From: an uncultured Lachnospiraceae bacterium
GTDB lineage: Bacteria > Bacillota > Clostridia > Lachnospirales > Lachnospiraceae
DNA length: 26,818 nt
Direction of reading: 5' to 3'
Assembly: GCA_934320845.1 (NCBI GenBank)
Contig: CAKRFU010000031.1
Coordinates: forward strand, 1-26,818
The notes beneath the pieces are model-generated. The model had not been told where the DNA came from, made no database searches, and saw only the letters and a program-made list of their open reading frames with translations. Positions 1-7,884 of the stretch are shown here, piece by piece; the first letter of the stretch is position 1, and every line of letters starts with the position of its first letter. The position numbers and the translations under genes were made by a program.

Positions 1-75
1 TTACATTATACACCATTATGGTTGATGAAGGGTGCTTTTCTTTTTATTTTTAGTATATAATATATACTATATACA

Positions 76-159
76 GTCATGGAAGATGGATTATTATACA
101 GCAAATGGCGTTGGAGGCTGGGAGCCGTCCATTTGTCGTATAATAGCCACTTCCATGAC
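76..159. ncRNA. Long imperfect hairpin, candidate structured RNA or palindromic element
   Basis: GTCATGGAAG (76-85) pairs with CTTCCATGAC (150-159). TATTATAC (92-99) pairs with GTATAATA (138-145), and CAAATGG (102-108) with CCATTTG (129-135). The last two helices stack across one A.C mismatch and one G-U wobble, giving a 17-position stem. An apical GGC/GCC hairpin (116-118 and 124-126) closes the structure. No convincing ORF lies here. A strong hairpin terminator follows at 203-258, so a short plus-strand transcript is possible, but I see no well spaced promoter; TATAAT occurs at 56-61 without a good -35. It could instead be a small palindromic repeat (MITE-like). The pairing is read directly; the function is not known. 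Confidence 0.4.
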
Positions 160-202
160 GTTCGGGTAAAATAAAAGGTGGTCGTATTTTTGTAAGTATG
201 TT

Positions 203-258
203 AAAAATAGCCGCAGAAAACACGATAAAATCGTGATATTCTGTGGCTATTTTTCTTT
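203..258 (+). terminator. Strong, probably bidirectional hairpin terminator
   Basis: AAAAATAGCC (203-212) pairs with GGCTATTTTT (245-254), CAGAA (214-218) with TTCTG (239-243), and CACGAT (221-226) with ATCGTG (230-235). The A-run and T-run on the two outer arms let it work on either strand. On the plus strand it would end a transcript covering the hairpin at 76-159. Confidence 0.65.
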
Positions 259-286
259 GAGCAGTATTTGAAACTGCTTTATACCC

Positions 287-310
287 TAGATTTCGCGACA
301 GCGAAATCTA
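287..310. repeat. Perfect 10-bp hairpin
   Basis: TAGATTTCGC (287-296), loop GACA, GCGAAATCTA (301-310). A smaller hairpin, GCAGT (261-265) with ACTGC (273-277), sits just before it. Neither has a T-run, so they are not ordinary terminators. They belong to the hairpin-dense non-coding stretch 76-371. Confidence 0.5.
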
Positions 311-338
311 TTCTTATAACACATTCCCCACATATCCA

Positions 339-371
339 AAAAACGCCGTTACAAACCGTAACGACGTTTTT
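339..371 (-). terminator. Intrinsic terminator of the DXS-like gene
   Basis: AAAAACG (339-345) and CGTTAC (347-352) pair with GTAACG (358-363) and CGTTTTT (365-371) around loop AAACC, with one mismatch. Read on the minus strand it lies 35 bases after the stop of the DXS-like gene and ends in a T-run. Confidence 0.8.
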
Positions 372-405
372 ATATTTTTTATCTGTTTATTTTTTAATTT
401 TACCG

Positions 406-2172
406 TTAACAATTAAGCAGCCTGTCTATCTCTTTAACCATTGCTTCATTTGTCATGCCAAGTTCCTCTAGCAGCGCTGCCGGGTCGTATCTGTCATAGA
501 ATTTTTTCTCAAGTCCGTAATTCTTAACCTTTATGTCACTTGTTGAATAATAAGCTGCTACCTTTTGACCAAAACCGCCATCGATAATGCCATCCTCAAG
601 TGTCACAATCAGTTTATGATTTTCTTTGATTTTGTCAAGTAACTCCGTATCAAGTGTTGACGCAAATCTGGGATTTATAAGTGTTGGTTCAAATCCTAAT
701 TTTTCTTTTACTTCTTTTGCCAGGCTCTCACCCATCTGATAGAAATCTCCAAGTGCCAGTATCGCAGCCTTTTTTCCCTGATTTGCAACTTTAAATCTGC
801 CAATCTCACTATAATCTTTATCTGCTTCACGGTCAGTCACTTCATTGCCTGGCATAAGTATCATAACAGGATGTTCACGCTGATTAAGTGACCATTCAAG
901 CATATTTAAATACTCACTCTTTGAACTAGGAGCCAAAATCTGAAGATTTGGTATGTTTGAAAATGCTGAGATTCCAAAGATACCAAGGTGAGTTACATCT
1001 GTAAGTCCTGCAAAACTTGTGTAATTAAGCAGAATGGTAACTGCATTTCCATTTATACATACATCCTGTGAAATCTGGTCATAAGTTCTTTGAATAAATG
1101 TTGTGTTTGTTATGACTAATGGTTTTGCACCATTCCTTGCCGCACCGGATGCCATTGCAACAGCCTGTTCTTCTGCTATACCTACATCAATGTACTGGCT
1201 CCCAAGTTCTTTTCTCAAATCTTCCGATAATCCGCCCGTCATAGGCATTGCCGGTGTAATTACAAGAAAATCTTTATCTTTCTTTGCCTTCTGCATAATA
1301 TAATCTGATGTAATTGATGTATAATCTTCACCGTCTCCAAAATCGACTGTAGGCATTCCTGTTTCTCTGTCGAAAGGCATACACCAATGCCATGCTTCTT
1401 TATTATCTTCAGCAATTTTATAACCAAGTCCCTTTTTAGTGTGAATATGAACAACTATCGGATGATTGATGTCCTTAACCTTACTGAATGTCTCAATAAG
1501 TGTCGGAATATCATTTCCTTTTTCCACATACATATAGTCAAGACCAAATGCTTTGAAAATATTATTGGCTGCTTTTCCCTCTGTATTTCTGAGTTCTGCC
1601 AAATTCTTATATATTCCACCATGATTTTCTGCAATGGCCATCTCATTGTCATTTACAACGATAATGAAATTTGAATCGAGTTCACTTCCGGCAACATTTA
1701 ACGCTTCCATAGCCTCTCCACCGGATAAAGAACCATCACCGATAACTGCAATGACATTTCTCTTTTCACCTTTCAAATCTCTTGCTTTAGCAAGACCCGA
1801 TGCAAGTGAAATTGATGTAGATGTATGACCAACATTAAAAAGATCATGCTCACTTTCATCCGGATTTGTATAACCTGAATCCTCAAAAAAATGTTCATCA
1901 TAGATATATCCCGCTTTTCTTCCTGTCAATATCTTGTGCGGATAACTCTGATGTGAAACGTCAAATACAAACTGGTCAACCGGTGAATTAAATACATAAT
2001 GTAATGCTATCTCAGCTTCAACAATACCGAAATTTGGTCCAAAATGTCCACCAATCTTTGTGAGACGATTAAAAAGTGCCTCTCTGATTTCTGCCGCAAG
2101 TTTATCAAGTTCTTCAACTTTAAACTTTTTTACATCTGCTGCATCGTTTATTCTCTCAATCAATTCGTACAT
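406..2172 (-). CDS. Short DXS-like thiamine diphosphate enzyme (1-deoxy-D-xylulose-5-phosphate synthase family)
   Basis: A 588-residue transketolase-like enzyme. The family joins pyruvate to glyceraldehyde 3-phosphate to make DXP for isoprenoids, thiamine and pyridoxal. Visible features: GGH at 41-43, the ThDP motif GDG at 145-147 with the NDN at 174-176, conserved His262, and catalytic Glu334 in GIAEEQ. The C-terminal transketolase domain is present. It is about 30 residues shorter than E. coli Dxs, mainly in the linker between domains I and II. By eye, the positions of the two phosphate-binding arginines of E. coli Dxs (R420, R478) are Tyr384 and Leu439. The acceptor may therefore differ and I withhold the symbol dxs. 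The frame stays open up to 2307, but GGAGG (2181-2185) fits the ATG at 2172 with 8 bases of spacing; the ATG at 2178 would be only 2 bases away. It is monocistronic or the last gene of the leftward run. Confidence 0.85.
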   Translation of the reverse strand: MYELIERINDAADVKKFKVEELDKLAAEIREALFNRLTKIGGHFGPNFGIVEAEIALHYVFNSPVDQFVFDVSHQSYPHKILTGRKAGYIYDEHFFEDSGYTNPDESEHDLFNVGHTSTSISLASGLAKARDLKGEKRNVIAVIGDGSLSGGEAMEALNVAGSELDSNFIIVVNDNEMAIAENHGGIYKNLAELRNTEGKAANNIFKAFGLDYMYVEKGNDIPTLIETFSKVKDINHPIVVHIHTKKGLGYKIAEDNKEAWHWCMPFDRETGMPTVDFGDGEDYTSITSDYIMQKAKKDKDFLVITPAMPMTGGLSEDLRKELGSQYIDVGIAEEQAVAMASGAARNGAKPLVITNTTFIQRTYDQISQDVCINGNAVTILLNYTSFAGLTDVTHLGIFGISAFSNIPNLQILAPSSKSEYLNMLEWSLNQREHPVMILMPGNEVTDREADKDYSEIGRFKVANQGKKAAILALGDFYQMGESLAKEVKEKLGFEPTLINPRFASTLDTELLDKIKENHKLIVTLEDGIIDGGFGQKVAAYYSTSDIKVKNYGLEKKFYDRYDPAALLEELGMTNEAMVKEIDRLLNC

Positions 2173-2229
2173 TTCCATTTCCTCCGTTTTTAATATGTTT
2201 TTGTTTAAACTCCTACCAATATTAAAAGC

Positions 2230-2250
2230 GGCTATGCAAAAAGCATAGCC
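2230..2250 (-). terminator. Hairpin between GNAT gene and DXS-like gene
   Basis: GGCTATGC (2230-2237), five A, GCATAGCC (2243-2250). On the minus strand it follows the GNAT stop at 2304 and is succeeded by GCTTTTAAT. The T-run is short, so it may only partly terminate, or act in the DXS-like leader. Confidence 0.5.
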
Positions 2251-2303
2251 CATATGAAAAATCATCCTATTTATAATATCAAAAAATTTAAAATAGTCAA
2301 TAC

Positions 2304-2840
2304 TCAAATTTCTGCTTGATTGTCTGCTATATTCAGCTCAAGATTCATCAAATCAAAATCAATATATTCTCCATTGATTTTGAAAAAATTTGGAAATGTA
2401 CACAACTTCCGAAAACCGTATTTCTCATACAAGCGGATGGCACGAGTATTACTACTGCGCACTTCAAGGTTCAACTGCTCAAAGCCGTTCTCTTTGGCGA
2501 AAGCAAGAATTTTTTCCGTCAAAGCAGATGCCGCACCACAGCCCCACCATGCTTTTTTCAGACTGATTCCGAATACACCACGATGGCTCATGCGATTGTG
2601 GTTACGATTCAAACTTGCTGTACCGATAATCTCGCCATCTACCTTGGCAAAATACTGAACATTGTCAGTCGAGCCGCACTGTGTACGCAGATAGTCCTGC
2701 TCTGCTTCAATGCTGAGTAGCACACCTTCCGCACCAAAACTTAAATTATCCGTTTCGCCGCCTACGATTTTTAGATAATCCAACAGTTCAGCGGCCTCCT
2801 CCGGTCGTGCACGTTCAATAACAAACAAACTGTTACTCAT
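2304..2840 (-). CDS. GNAT family N-acetyltransferase
   Basis: 178 residues. GNAT enzymes transfer an acetyl group from acetyl-CoA to an amine; the substrate cannot be told from sequence. The central region holds the acetyl-CoA loop (WGCGAASAL) and the C-terminal part has the typical NTRAIRLYEKYGF signature. The start at 2840 is chosen because AAAGGA lies 8-12 bases upstream; the frame extends further 5' but without an RBS. Its first 8 bases overlap the end of the DUF3795 gene (ATGAGTAA), so the two are translationally coupled. It is one of four intact GNAT genes within 7 kb. Confidence 0.88.
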   Translation of the reverse strand: MSNSLFVIERARPEEAAELLDYLKIVGGETDNLSFGAEGVLLSIEAEQDYLRTQCGSTDNVQYFAKVDGEIIGTASLNRNHNRMSHRGVFGISLKKAWWGCGAASALTEKILAFAKENGFEQLNLEVRSSNTRAIRLYEKYGFRKLCTFPNFFKINGEYIDFDLMNLELNIADNQAEI

Positions 2841-3216
2841 TTTTAATATTTCCTTTCTCTGTTGTCTCCTCACGAAGCTTATTCAGGTTTTCCAAAACAA
2901 CCGGGCTGTTTGCGGCAATGCGTCCCAGTGTCTGACATCCGTCCATCTTTGGACAGTCGGCACAGGTATCCAGTCCATTTTTCCTAACACAATTATGTAC
3001 GGGACAGAGTTTGTCGCAGAAAGGTGTTTTTACACCCTCTATGCGACAACCGGTGCAGTTAATCATTTCCGGTGTAATCGTTACCCCGTTGAGTTTTGTC
3101 CACAAAGCGGCAGTTTTCTCACGCAGGGCATTATCGTCTTTAATCGTTGCTATCCTGGCATCGCATTTTTCGCAATCTAAGCCGCAACAGCCAATCAGTT
3201 GGTTTGCGTTTTTCAT
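2833..3216 (-). CDS. DUF3795 cysteine-rich protein
   Basis: 127 residues, rich in paired cysteines: CCGLDCEKC near residues 9-17, CTGC and CDKLC in the middle, then CADCP and GCQTLG. This is the DUF3795 pattern and suggests zinc or Fe-S binding. No biochemical role is established that I know of. The start at 3216 has GGAGG 9 bases upstream. It lies 35 bases after the amidohydrolase gene and overlaps the next GNAT gene, so it is part of one operon. Confidence 0.85.
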   Translation of the reverse strand: MKNANQLIGCCGLDCEKCDARIATIKDDNALREKTAALWTKLNGVTITPEMINCTGCRIEGVKTPFCDKLCPVHNCVRKNGLDTCADCPKMDGCQTLGRIAANSPVVLENLNKLREETTEKGNIKNE

Positions 3217-3251
3217 AGTTAGTTTCCTCCATAAACAAAAAGTAAATTCTT

Positions 3252-4106
3252 TTAGATATGATTTTTCTCTGATATTAAACCATACAGTTCCGGACGTCGG
3301 TTTTTGCAGCCCCATACCTCACGGTGACGATAATCTCGCAACATATCCACATCCAATTCTGCCACATACACACCCTCTCCCTCGTCAGCTTCAAATACAC
3401 ATGTATCTCGCGAGTCTGGAAGCTCCGGAAGGTATACGACACCATCAAACAAGGTAGAATGCCCGTTACAATCCGGATGAGGGGACGGGTAATTGCACGT
3501 GGCGATAGCTAGCATATTTTCGTATGCTCTGCCCCGGAGTTGTGCGAGACGGTTCAGTTCCATTGGGCAGGCATTTGGAACCAGAAGGAGTTCCGCTCCT
3601 TTCAACATCATAACTCGAGCACTTTCCGGGAATTCCCTGTCATAGCAAATCATTGATCCTACTTTTATAATTCCGTCTTTCGTATCCAATTCTGCCACAT
3701 AAAAATCATCTCCTGCATCCAGAACACTTTCATCATCTGCTTCCCCGAAATCACAAATATGAACTTTTGAATAACAATACTGCATTTTTCCATGCCGGTC
3801 GAAAAGACAAACTGTATTTCTCGGCTTCGGCTCATGCTGCTCCAAAAGAGTGATAGCTATAGCCATATTCAACTCCGCAGCAAGCTCTGCAAATTGTTTC
3901 ACAAAAGAGCCCTGGCAAGGAATGGCACATTCCCGTAGGCTTGCCTCTTCATGTGGAAAGACGTATCCACAGCTCCACATTTCTGGAAAGATTGCAATAT
4001 CTGCCCCCTTTTCTTTTGCCTGAAAACAGGCCTCTATTCCCTTTTCCATGTTTCCTTTCAGGCTTCCTGCTGGAAGAAGCTGTAAGAATGCGATTGTAAG
4101 TTTCAT
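3252..4106 (-). CDS. Carbon-nitrogen hydrolase (nitrilase superfamily amidase)
   Basis: 284 residues. The family hydrolyses amide or carbamoyl C-N bonds through a Glu-Lys-Cys triad. All three are visible: Glu42 in FPEMWSCGY, Lys113 in YSKVHIC and Cys153 in MICYDREFPE. Length matches single-domain members such as omega-amidase or N-carbamoylputrescine amidase, but the substrate cannot be fixed. The start at 4106 is preceded by AGGGAGGAAT. It probably belongs to the leftward operon, 81 bases after the methyltransferase. Confidence 0.88.
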   Translation of the reverse strand: MKLTIAFLQLLPAGSLKGNMEKGIEACFQAKEKGADIAIFPEMWSCGYVFPHEEASLRECAIPCQGSFVKQFAELAAELNMAIAITLLEQHEPKPRNTVCLFDRHGKMQYCYSKVHICDFGEADDESVLDAGDDFYVAELDTKDGIIKVGSMICYDREFPESARVMMLKGAELLLVPNACPMELNRLAQLRGRAYENMLAIATCNYPSPHPDCNGHSTLFDGVVYLPELPDSRDTCVFEADEGEGVYVAELDVDMLRDYRHREVWGCKNRRPELYGLISEKNHI

Positions 4107-4187
4107 ATATTCCTCCCTATCCTTGTAAAAGCTAACTCAATACTCTACAAATTCTTATTTATCAAACTCATTTTATATTCCATCTTC

Positions 4188-5111
4188 TTATCCCTCACTT
4201 ATTTCATCTTTCCTTACAGCAAGGCAGTAATTAACATGCTCAAAGGCTTTCATATCCGCTCCGGCTTTGTCGATGATGTCCTTTTGAATATCATCGGGCG
4301 TCAACAGCTCATAAATCAGAAAGCCATATTTTTCGAGCAGTTTTTCAAGTTCATTGTAGGAAAATGCCGACTTCATCGGTTCTCTGCCTGCTTTTGCCAT
4401 CATAATAGTATTCTGCACACGCTTTTCGCCGGCATCAAAGAAATTCTCATCCGGATAGTCAAATACAATGGTACTGCCATCGACACAAAGTTCAGAAAGT
4501 GCAGCAAACATTGTGTCGATTGCTTCCACTGAAAGATAATATACCACGCCAAGCCATGAGAAAAAGGATTTGACAGACGGATCAAAACCAGCGGTAATCA
4601 GGCATTCCGTTACATTATCTTTAGTAAAGTCTACAGGAACAAAGGCAAGATTTTCGGGAATAGTCCAGCCGGCGCGGGTAATTCGTTTCCGTTTGTCTGC
4701 CTGGGTCAGAGGATGATCGACCTCAAATACCCTGTGTTTCGACAGGAACTCTTTTTCTCGAAAAGCAAAGGTATCCATGCCTGCACCGAAGATGACATAT
4801 TGTTTTGTACCTGTCAGAGCGGAGGCTTTTAACGCCTGCTCCGTATATGCCGCACGGCAAAGTGGTGACGGTGCGATATTAACATTCACAATTCTGCGAA
4901 GCAGCTCTGTCGGTTCCTGCTTTGCAGGGGCAATCTCCGGTTCAAAAAACTTTGCACCATCAAGGATATATCCCTGAACAGCAGCATATTCTTCTGCTGC
5001 CATCAGCTCCTTGGCAAGATTATCCTCAAAAACCGGATGTTCTTCATTTTCTGCATGAAACGCCCGTCCAAACAAACTCATCAGGGCAGTAATACTGGCT
5101 TTATTATTCAT
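4188..5111 (-). CDS. Class I SAM-dependent methyltransferase, leucine carboxyl methyltransferase (LCM) type
   Basis: 307 residues. The SAM-binding motif is VIFGAGMDTFAFR near residue 100, followed by the acidic motif (VFEVDHP) and a later SWLGVVYYL segment, the arrangement of the LCM/PPM family (often named after polyketide O-methyltransferases). The substrate is unknown. Two ATGs lie at 5117 and 5111. GGAG is only 2 bases from the first and 8 from the second, so 5111 is preferred. It is 48 bases downstream of the preceding GNAT gene. Confidence 0.85.
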   Translation of the reverse strand: MNNKASITALMSLFGRAFHAENEEHPVFEDNLAKELMAAEEYAAVQGYILDGAKFFEPEIAPAKQEPTELLRRIVNVNIAPSPLCRAAYTEQALKASALTGTKQYVIFGAGMDTFAFREKEFLSKHRVFEVDHPLTQADKRKRITRAGWTIPENLAFVPVDFTKDNVTECLITAGFDPSVKSFFSWLGVVYYLSVEAIDTMFAALSELCVDGSTIVFDYPDENFFDAGEKRVQNTIMMAKAGREPMKSAFSYNELEKLLEKYGFLIYELLTPDDIQKDIIDKAGADMKAFEHVNYCLAVRKDEISEG

Positions 5112-5159
5112 TTTCATTTCTCCTCTGCTATATTGGCTATATCATTTTTTCCATAGATT

Positions 5160-5750
5160 TCATTTTGTATACTTTCTATTTTTATCAGGTAGACAATCAT
5201 CCCGACAGAGCGAACATACCACCAAATCACACCGCTGTTCCGTCTGCAGGTTGATTCTTCTGTTCCGAAGAATCCCATCTGTTACAAATCCAAGCTTCTT
5301 TAATAATTTTTCCGAAGAAACATTGTAGATATTATATTTTGCTTCCATCATATATAAAGATTTCTCTTCAAAGTAAATGTGAAGCAGCTTAGAAACAGCT
5401 TCATATGCATAACCTTTTCGTTGAAAGTTACCTCCGATTACATATCCGATTTCACCAATGGCAAGCTGTAGATACGGAATGTCTACTGTGATATATCCAA
5501 TACATTGACCGCTTTTTCTTTCCACAATAACCCAGGCATTTTCATTTTTCTCCATAGTCACCACGAAAGACTTCATTTTTTCCTTAGTCATCGGATAACC
5601 GAAGATAAATTTTCCAAGTTGTTCATTCTGCCCCCATCCCATATAACAGGAATCTGCATCAACAGAATCAAAATGTCTTATACATAATCTCTCCGTTTCG
5701 TATTGTTCCTTTTTAACCATGTTATCCATTGCATCCTCTACCTTTTCCAT
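5160..5750 (-). CDS. GNAT family N-acetyltransferase, RimJ/RimL-like
   Basis: 196 residues of the Acetyltransf_3 type: the N-terminal YETERLCIRHF opening, the acetyl-CoA loop near GGNFQRKGYAYEA, and the SEKLLKKLGF motif. In this family the targets include ribosomal protein N-termini and small molecules such as aminoglycosides; nothing here decides which. GAGGAG lies 12 bases before the ATG. It begins 18 bases after the membrane-protein gene, so both are probably co-transcribed. Confidence 0.85.
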   Translation of the reverse strand: MEKVEDAMDNMVKKEQYETERLCIRHFDSVDADSCYMGWGQNEQLGKFIFGYPMTKEKMKSFVVTMEKNENAWVIVERKSGQCIGYITVDIPYLQLAIGEIGYVIGGNFQRKGYAYEAVSKLLHIYFEEKSLYMMEAKYNIYNVSSEKLLKKLGFVTDGILRNRRINLQTEQRCDLVVCSLCRDDCLPDKNRKYTK

Positions 5751-5768
5751 TCTGCAATTAAGCTCCTC

Positions 5769-6209
5769 TCATCCATTCGCTTTTTTCTTTCTGCGTTCTG
5801 CAATCCTTCGGTTTATCTTATCTGCCTCTTCTTTCTCCAGATACCACTTCACAAGATATGACAACACATCACAAACTGCTGTAGAAATTAGTATCGCAAT
5901 ATAGACTATTGCGGAAACACTGTCACCCATAATAAGATAAATCACAGCACACATTGCAATTTCCAAAACTACAAGTTCAATCCCTCTCTGCCACATAATC
6001 TGTGAAATAGTCATATCTTCCTTTAAATAAATGGGAATACATGGAATCATACAGATAATCGCCAATCCAAACGGCAGGAAAAAATAGACGAAACTGATGC
6101 TGTTATTTCTTGCAAAAAGACTGCCAATTACTGCAATTGCAAATGTACATTCTGCCACAACCGTTATGTAATCAAACAGAAACTCTCTTTTCGGAGCAAA
6201 TTCTTTCAT
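5769..6209 (-). CDS. Four-helix membrane protein, DUF3021-like partner of LytTR
   Basis: 146 residues with about four hydrophobic segments and a charged, lysine/arginine-rich C-terminal tail (RRIAERRKKK). Size, topology and position directly after a LytTR gene fit the DUF3021 proteins that pair with stand-alone LytTR regulators; I could not confirm the family by search. ATGs occur at 6218, 6215 and 6209. GGAGG abuts the first, so the third, with 9 bases of spacing, is the likely start. The ATG at 6218 overlaps the LytTR stop. Confidence 0.7.
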   Translation of the reverse strand: MKEFAPKREFLFDYITVVAECTFAIAVIGSLFARNNSISFVYFFLPFGLAIICMIPCIPIYLKEDMTISQIMWQRGIELVVLEIAMCAVIYLIMGDSVSAIVYIAILISTAVCDVLSYLVKWYLEKEEADKINRRIAERRKKKANG

Positions 6210-6214
6210 CGTCA

Positions 6215-6589
6215 TCATCCTCCATAAAACAATCTTCCATTCAATGCAGTTCGGACAGAAGTAATATGTTCTACATTTACAAGCATTGCTTTAGATGCTC
6301 TGCATATAGTTCTCCTGCTGACCTTTTCTTCCACCTGATACAGTCTGCCTTTGATTTCATAAACACTGTCCACGGTATATGCAAATACAATGCCATCCAC
6401 TATCTCAAAATACAGAATATCCTCCACTCTGACTGATACTCTTTCATTGTTCTGCGTATATCCAATCAAAGCCTCCCCTTTATGTTGCACATATTCTTTT
6501 ATCTCTTCAAAATCCTTTGTAAGTCTCATGTATTGAAGAGTTACTCCCTCTTCCTCCGAATTGTTTACAATCTTTTCAGTTACTCTCAC
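6215..6589 (-). CDS. LytTR DNA-binding regulator, C-terminally truncated
   Basis: The LytTR core is clear: VRVEDILYFEIVDGIVFAYT, VYEIKGRLYQVEEKV, then RASKAMLVNVEHITSV. Known members continue about 25 residues past the NGR motif (strands with NGE..ISR..V). This one stops two residues after LFYG, where the next gene's GGAGG begins, so the end of the DNA-binding domain is missing, as if deleted. The frame is open to an ATG at 6658 that has no RBS; GTG at 6589 follows AAGGGA and starts where family similarity begins, so I prefer it (124 residues). It is probably non-functional or impaired. Confidence 0.65.
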   Translation of the reverse strand: MRVTEKIVNNSEEEGVTLQYMRLTKDFEEIKEYVQHKGEALIGYTQNNERVSVRVEDILYFEIVDGIVFAYTVDSVYEIKGRLYQVEEKVSRRTICRASKAMLVNVEHITSVRTALNGRLFYGG

Positions 6590-6772
6590 CGTATTTCCCT
6601 TCAGGCTCCATTTTGTATAATCTGCCACCATAATTACTCTATCGCAATTTGATTCCATTGTCTATATACCGGCAACTAACATGCATGAAACTGATACCAA
6701 GATGCAGAATGATACCAATTTTTAGCAATACTCAATCACTTTTTATCTGTATATATCTGCCAACTTTCATAT

Positions 6773-7396
6773 TTAAAAAATCTGTCCCGGCATTTTCTTT
6801 TTCTCTTTATATGGAAACTGCTTATCAAAATCTTGTGCCTCCTGCTCATCAACCAGATATCCTTCCGGTGTTGCATACTCTCCTGTAATTCCATCAAGAT
6901 ATCCTGATTTCAGTTCCCTGCATAAGAAGAATGATGCATCTTCCCCCTCTGGCAGGCCATGGTAACGGATACCATACTCGCTTGCCTGTCTGAAGCCGCT
7001 CTTTCCATAGAAATCAATATTTCCTTCAAAACACAACGCTCCACAGCCAAGCTCCGCTGCCTTTTCCAATGAATAATCAAGCAGAATTTTTCCGTATCCT
7101 TTTCGTTTATATTCATTCTTGATACAAATTGGTCCCATAGTCATGATTGGAATGCCTCTTCCATCATCTGCCGCGATTGCGGTTCTCACAAAGATGTTTT
7201 GTCCAATGAGTTCTTTGTCCCGATACATAACAAAATCAAGCTCCGGTACAAATGCCGGATTATTTCTTAGCTGATTAAGGACATAATGCTCCAGACATCC
7301 CGGACGATACACATTCCAAAAGCTGTCTCTTACCAGATTTTCCACCTCACGATATTCACTCTTTTCTTCTATACGAATTACTATACTATTCTTCAT
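6773..7396 (-). CDS. GNAT family N-acetyltransferase, YhbS-like
   Basis: 207 residues. The acetyl-CoA binding segment is MGPICIKNEYKRKGYGKILLDYSL, followed by GCGALCFEGNIDFYGKSGF, typical of the YhbS/Acetyltransf_9-like group. The C-terminal 50 residues are an extra tail, also usual in this group. AAAGGAGA lies about 8 bases before the ATG. It starts 26 bases after a 45-residue small ORF and is likely transcribed with it from the operator-flanked promoter at 7603-7631. Confidence 0.87.
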   Translation of the reverse strand: MKNSIVIRIEEKSEYREVENLVRDSFWNVYRPGCLEHYVLNQLRNNPAFVPELDFVMYRDKELIGQNIFVRTAIAADDGRGIPIMTMGPICIKNEYKRKGYGKILLDYSLEKAAELGCGALCFEGNIDFYGKSGFRQASEYGIRYHGLPEGEDASFFLCRELKSGYLDGITGEYATPEGYLVDEQEAQDFDKQFPYKEKKKMPGQIF

Positions 7397-7422
7397 GATA
7401 TAAATCTCCTTTCCTTTAACTC

Positions 7423-7560
7423 TTATACCATACTGTTTACTGCTGATACAAATTCCTCTTTTACCATTTCTTTATCATCTGTGCCATCATAAACACTGTA
7501 ATAGAAATACATAACTGAATAAAATCTTTCTGCTTTATCTTTGACAGCTATAATTCCCAT
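7423..7560 (-). CDS. Small protein, 45 residues, unknown
   Basis: The ORF starts MGIIAVKDKAERFYSVM and ends VSAVNSMV. GGAGG stands 8 bases before the ATG, and a near-consensus promoter with twin operators lies just upstream, so it is very likely translated. No family is recognised; it is aromatic in the middle (FYFYY-like) and acidic towards the end. It may be a complete small protein or the 5' stub of a longer lost gene. The next gene is a GNAT, 26 bases on. Confidence 0.55.
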   Translation of the reverse strand: MGIIAVKDKAERFYSVMYFYYSVYDGTDDKEMVKEEFVSAVNSMV

Positions 7561-7579
7561 GTTAATTTCCTCCAGCAAA

Positions 7580-7631
7580 AATAAACGACCGTTTACTTCC
7601 CAATAATAGTAAACGGTCGTTTATTTGTCAA
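7580..7631 (-). promoter_or_regulatory. Promoter with twin TetR-type operators
   Basis: On the minus strand: TTGACA (7626-7631), 17-base spacer, TATTAT (7603-7608). An 18-bp perfect inverted repeat spans 7580-7597 and 7608-7625 with 10 bases between the arms. Each arm contains a near-palindrome of AAACG-NN-CGTTT form: one lies in the promoter spacer and one just downstream of the start point. This fits two repressor dimers. The local TetR protein has a different operator, so the cognate regulator is probably elsewhere or lost. Confidence 0.7.
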
Positions 7632-7655
7632 GACTTTTTTATTTATTCTAAGTCT

Positions 7656-7884
7656 TTATGCATGTGAAAGCTCTTGAAAATAAATTTTTTCTTTCTCAAT
7701 ACTTTTAAGCTGCTCCAAAGATGAATTGACTGCACTGGGACGAACCATATCCATATGTTTCCGCTTCATCTGCTGTATTTTTCAAGGCACATTCCACCTG
7801 CTCTCTGCAAGGAGGCTCCCAGCACACTGATGTATATAGTTCAAGAAACATATCTGTTGTTAGTGTATTTACCTTTATTTTCAT
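7656..7884 (-). pseudogene. Decayed GNAT acetyltransferase remnant
   Basis: From an ATG at 7884 with a good AAAGGAG site, the first 37 codons read like a GNAT N-terminus (LYTSVCWEPPCREQVE is typical of YjcF-like enzymes). Similarity then stops, and the frame runs to TAA at 7705-7707 after 59 codons. In the next frame an unrelated helical, lysine/glutamate-rich tail (SLEQLKSIEKEKIYFQEL) continues to a stop at 7656. That suggests an internal deletion joining two genes. The acetyl-CoA site is absent, so it cannot be an active GNAT. Confidence 0.55.

Noticed and set aside
2316..2720. A 134-codon plus-strand ORF opposite the GNAT gene
   Set aside because: Antisense shadow: the minus strand encodes a well conserved GNAT with an RBS.
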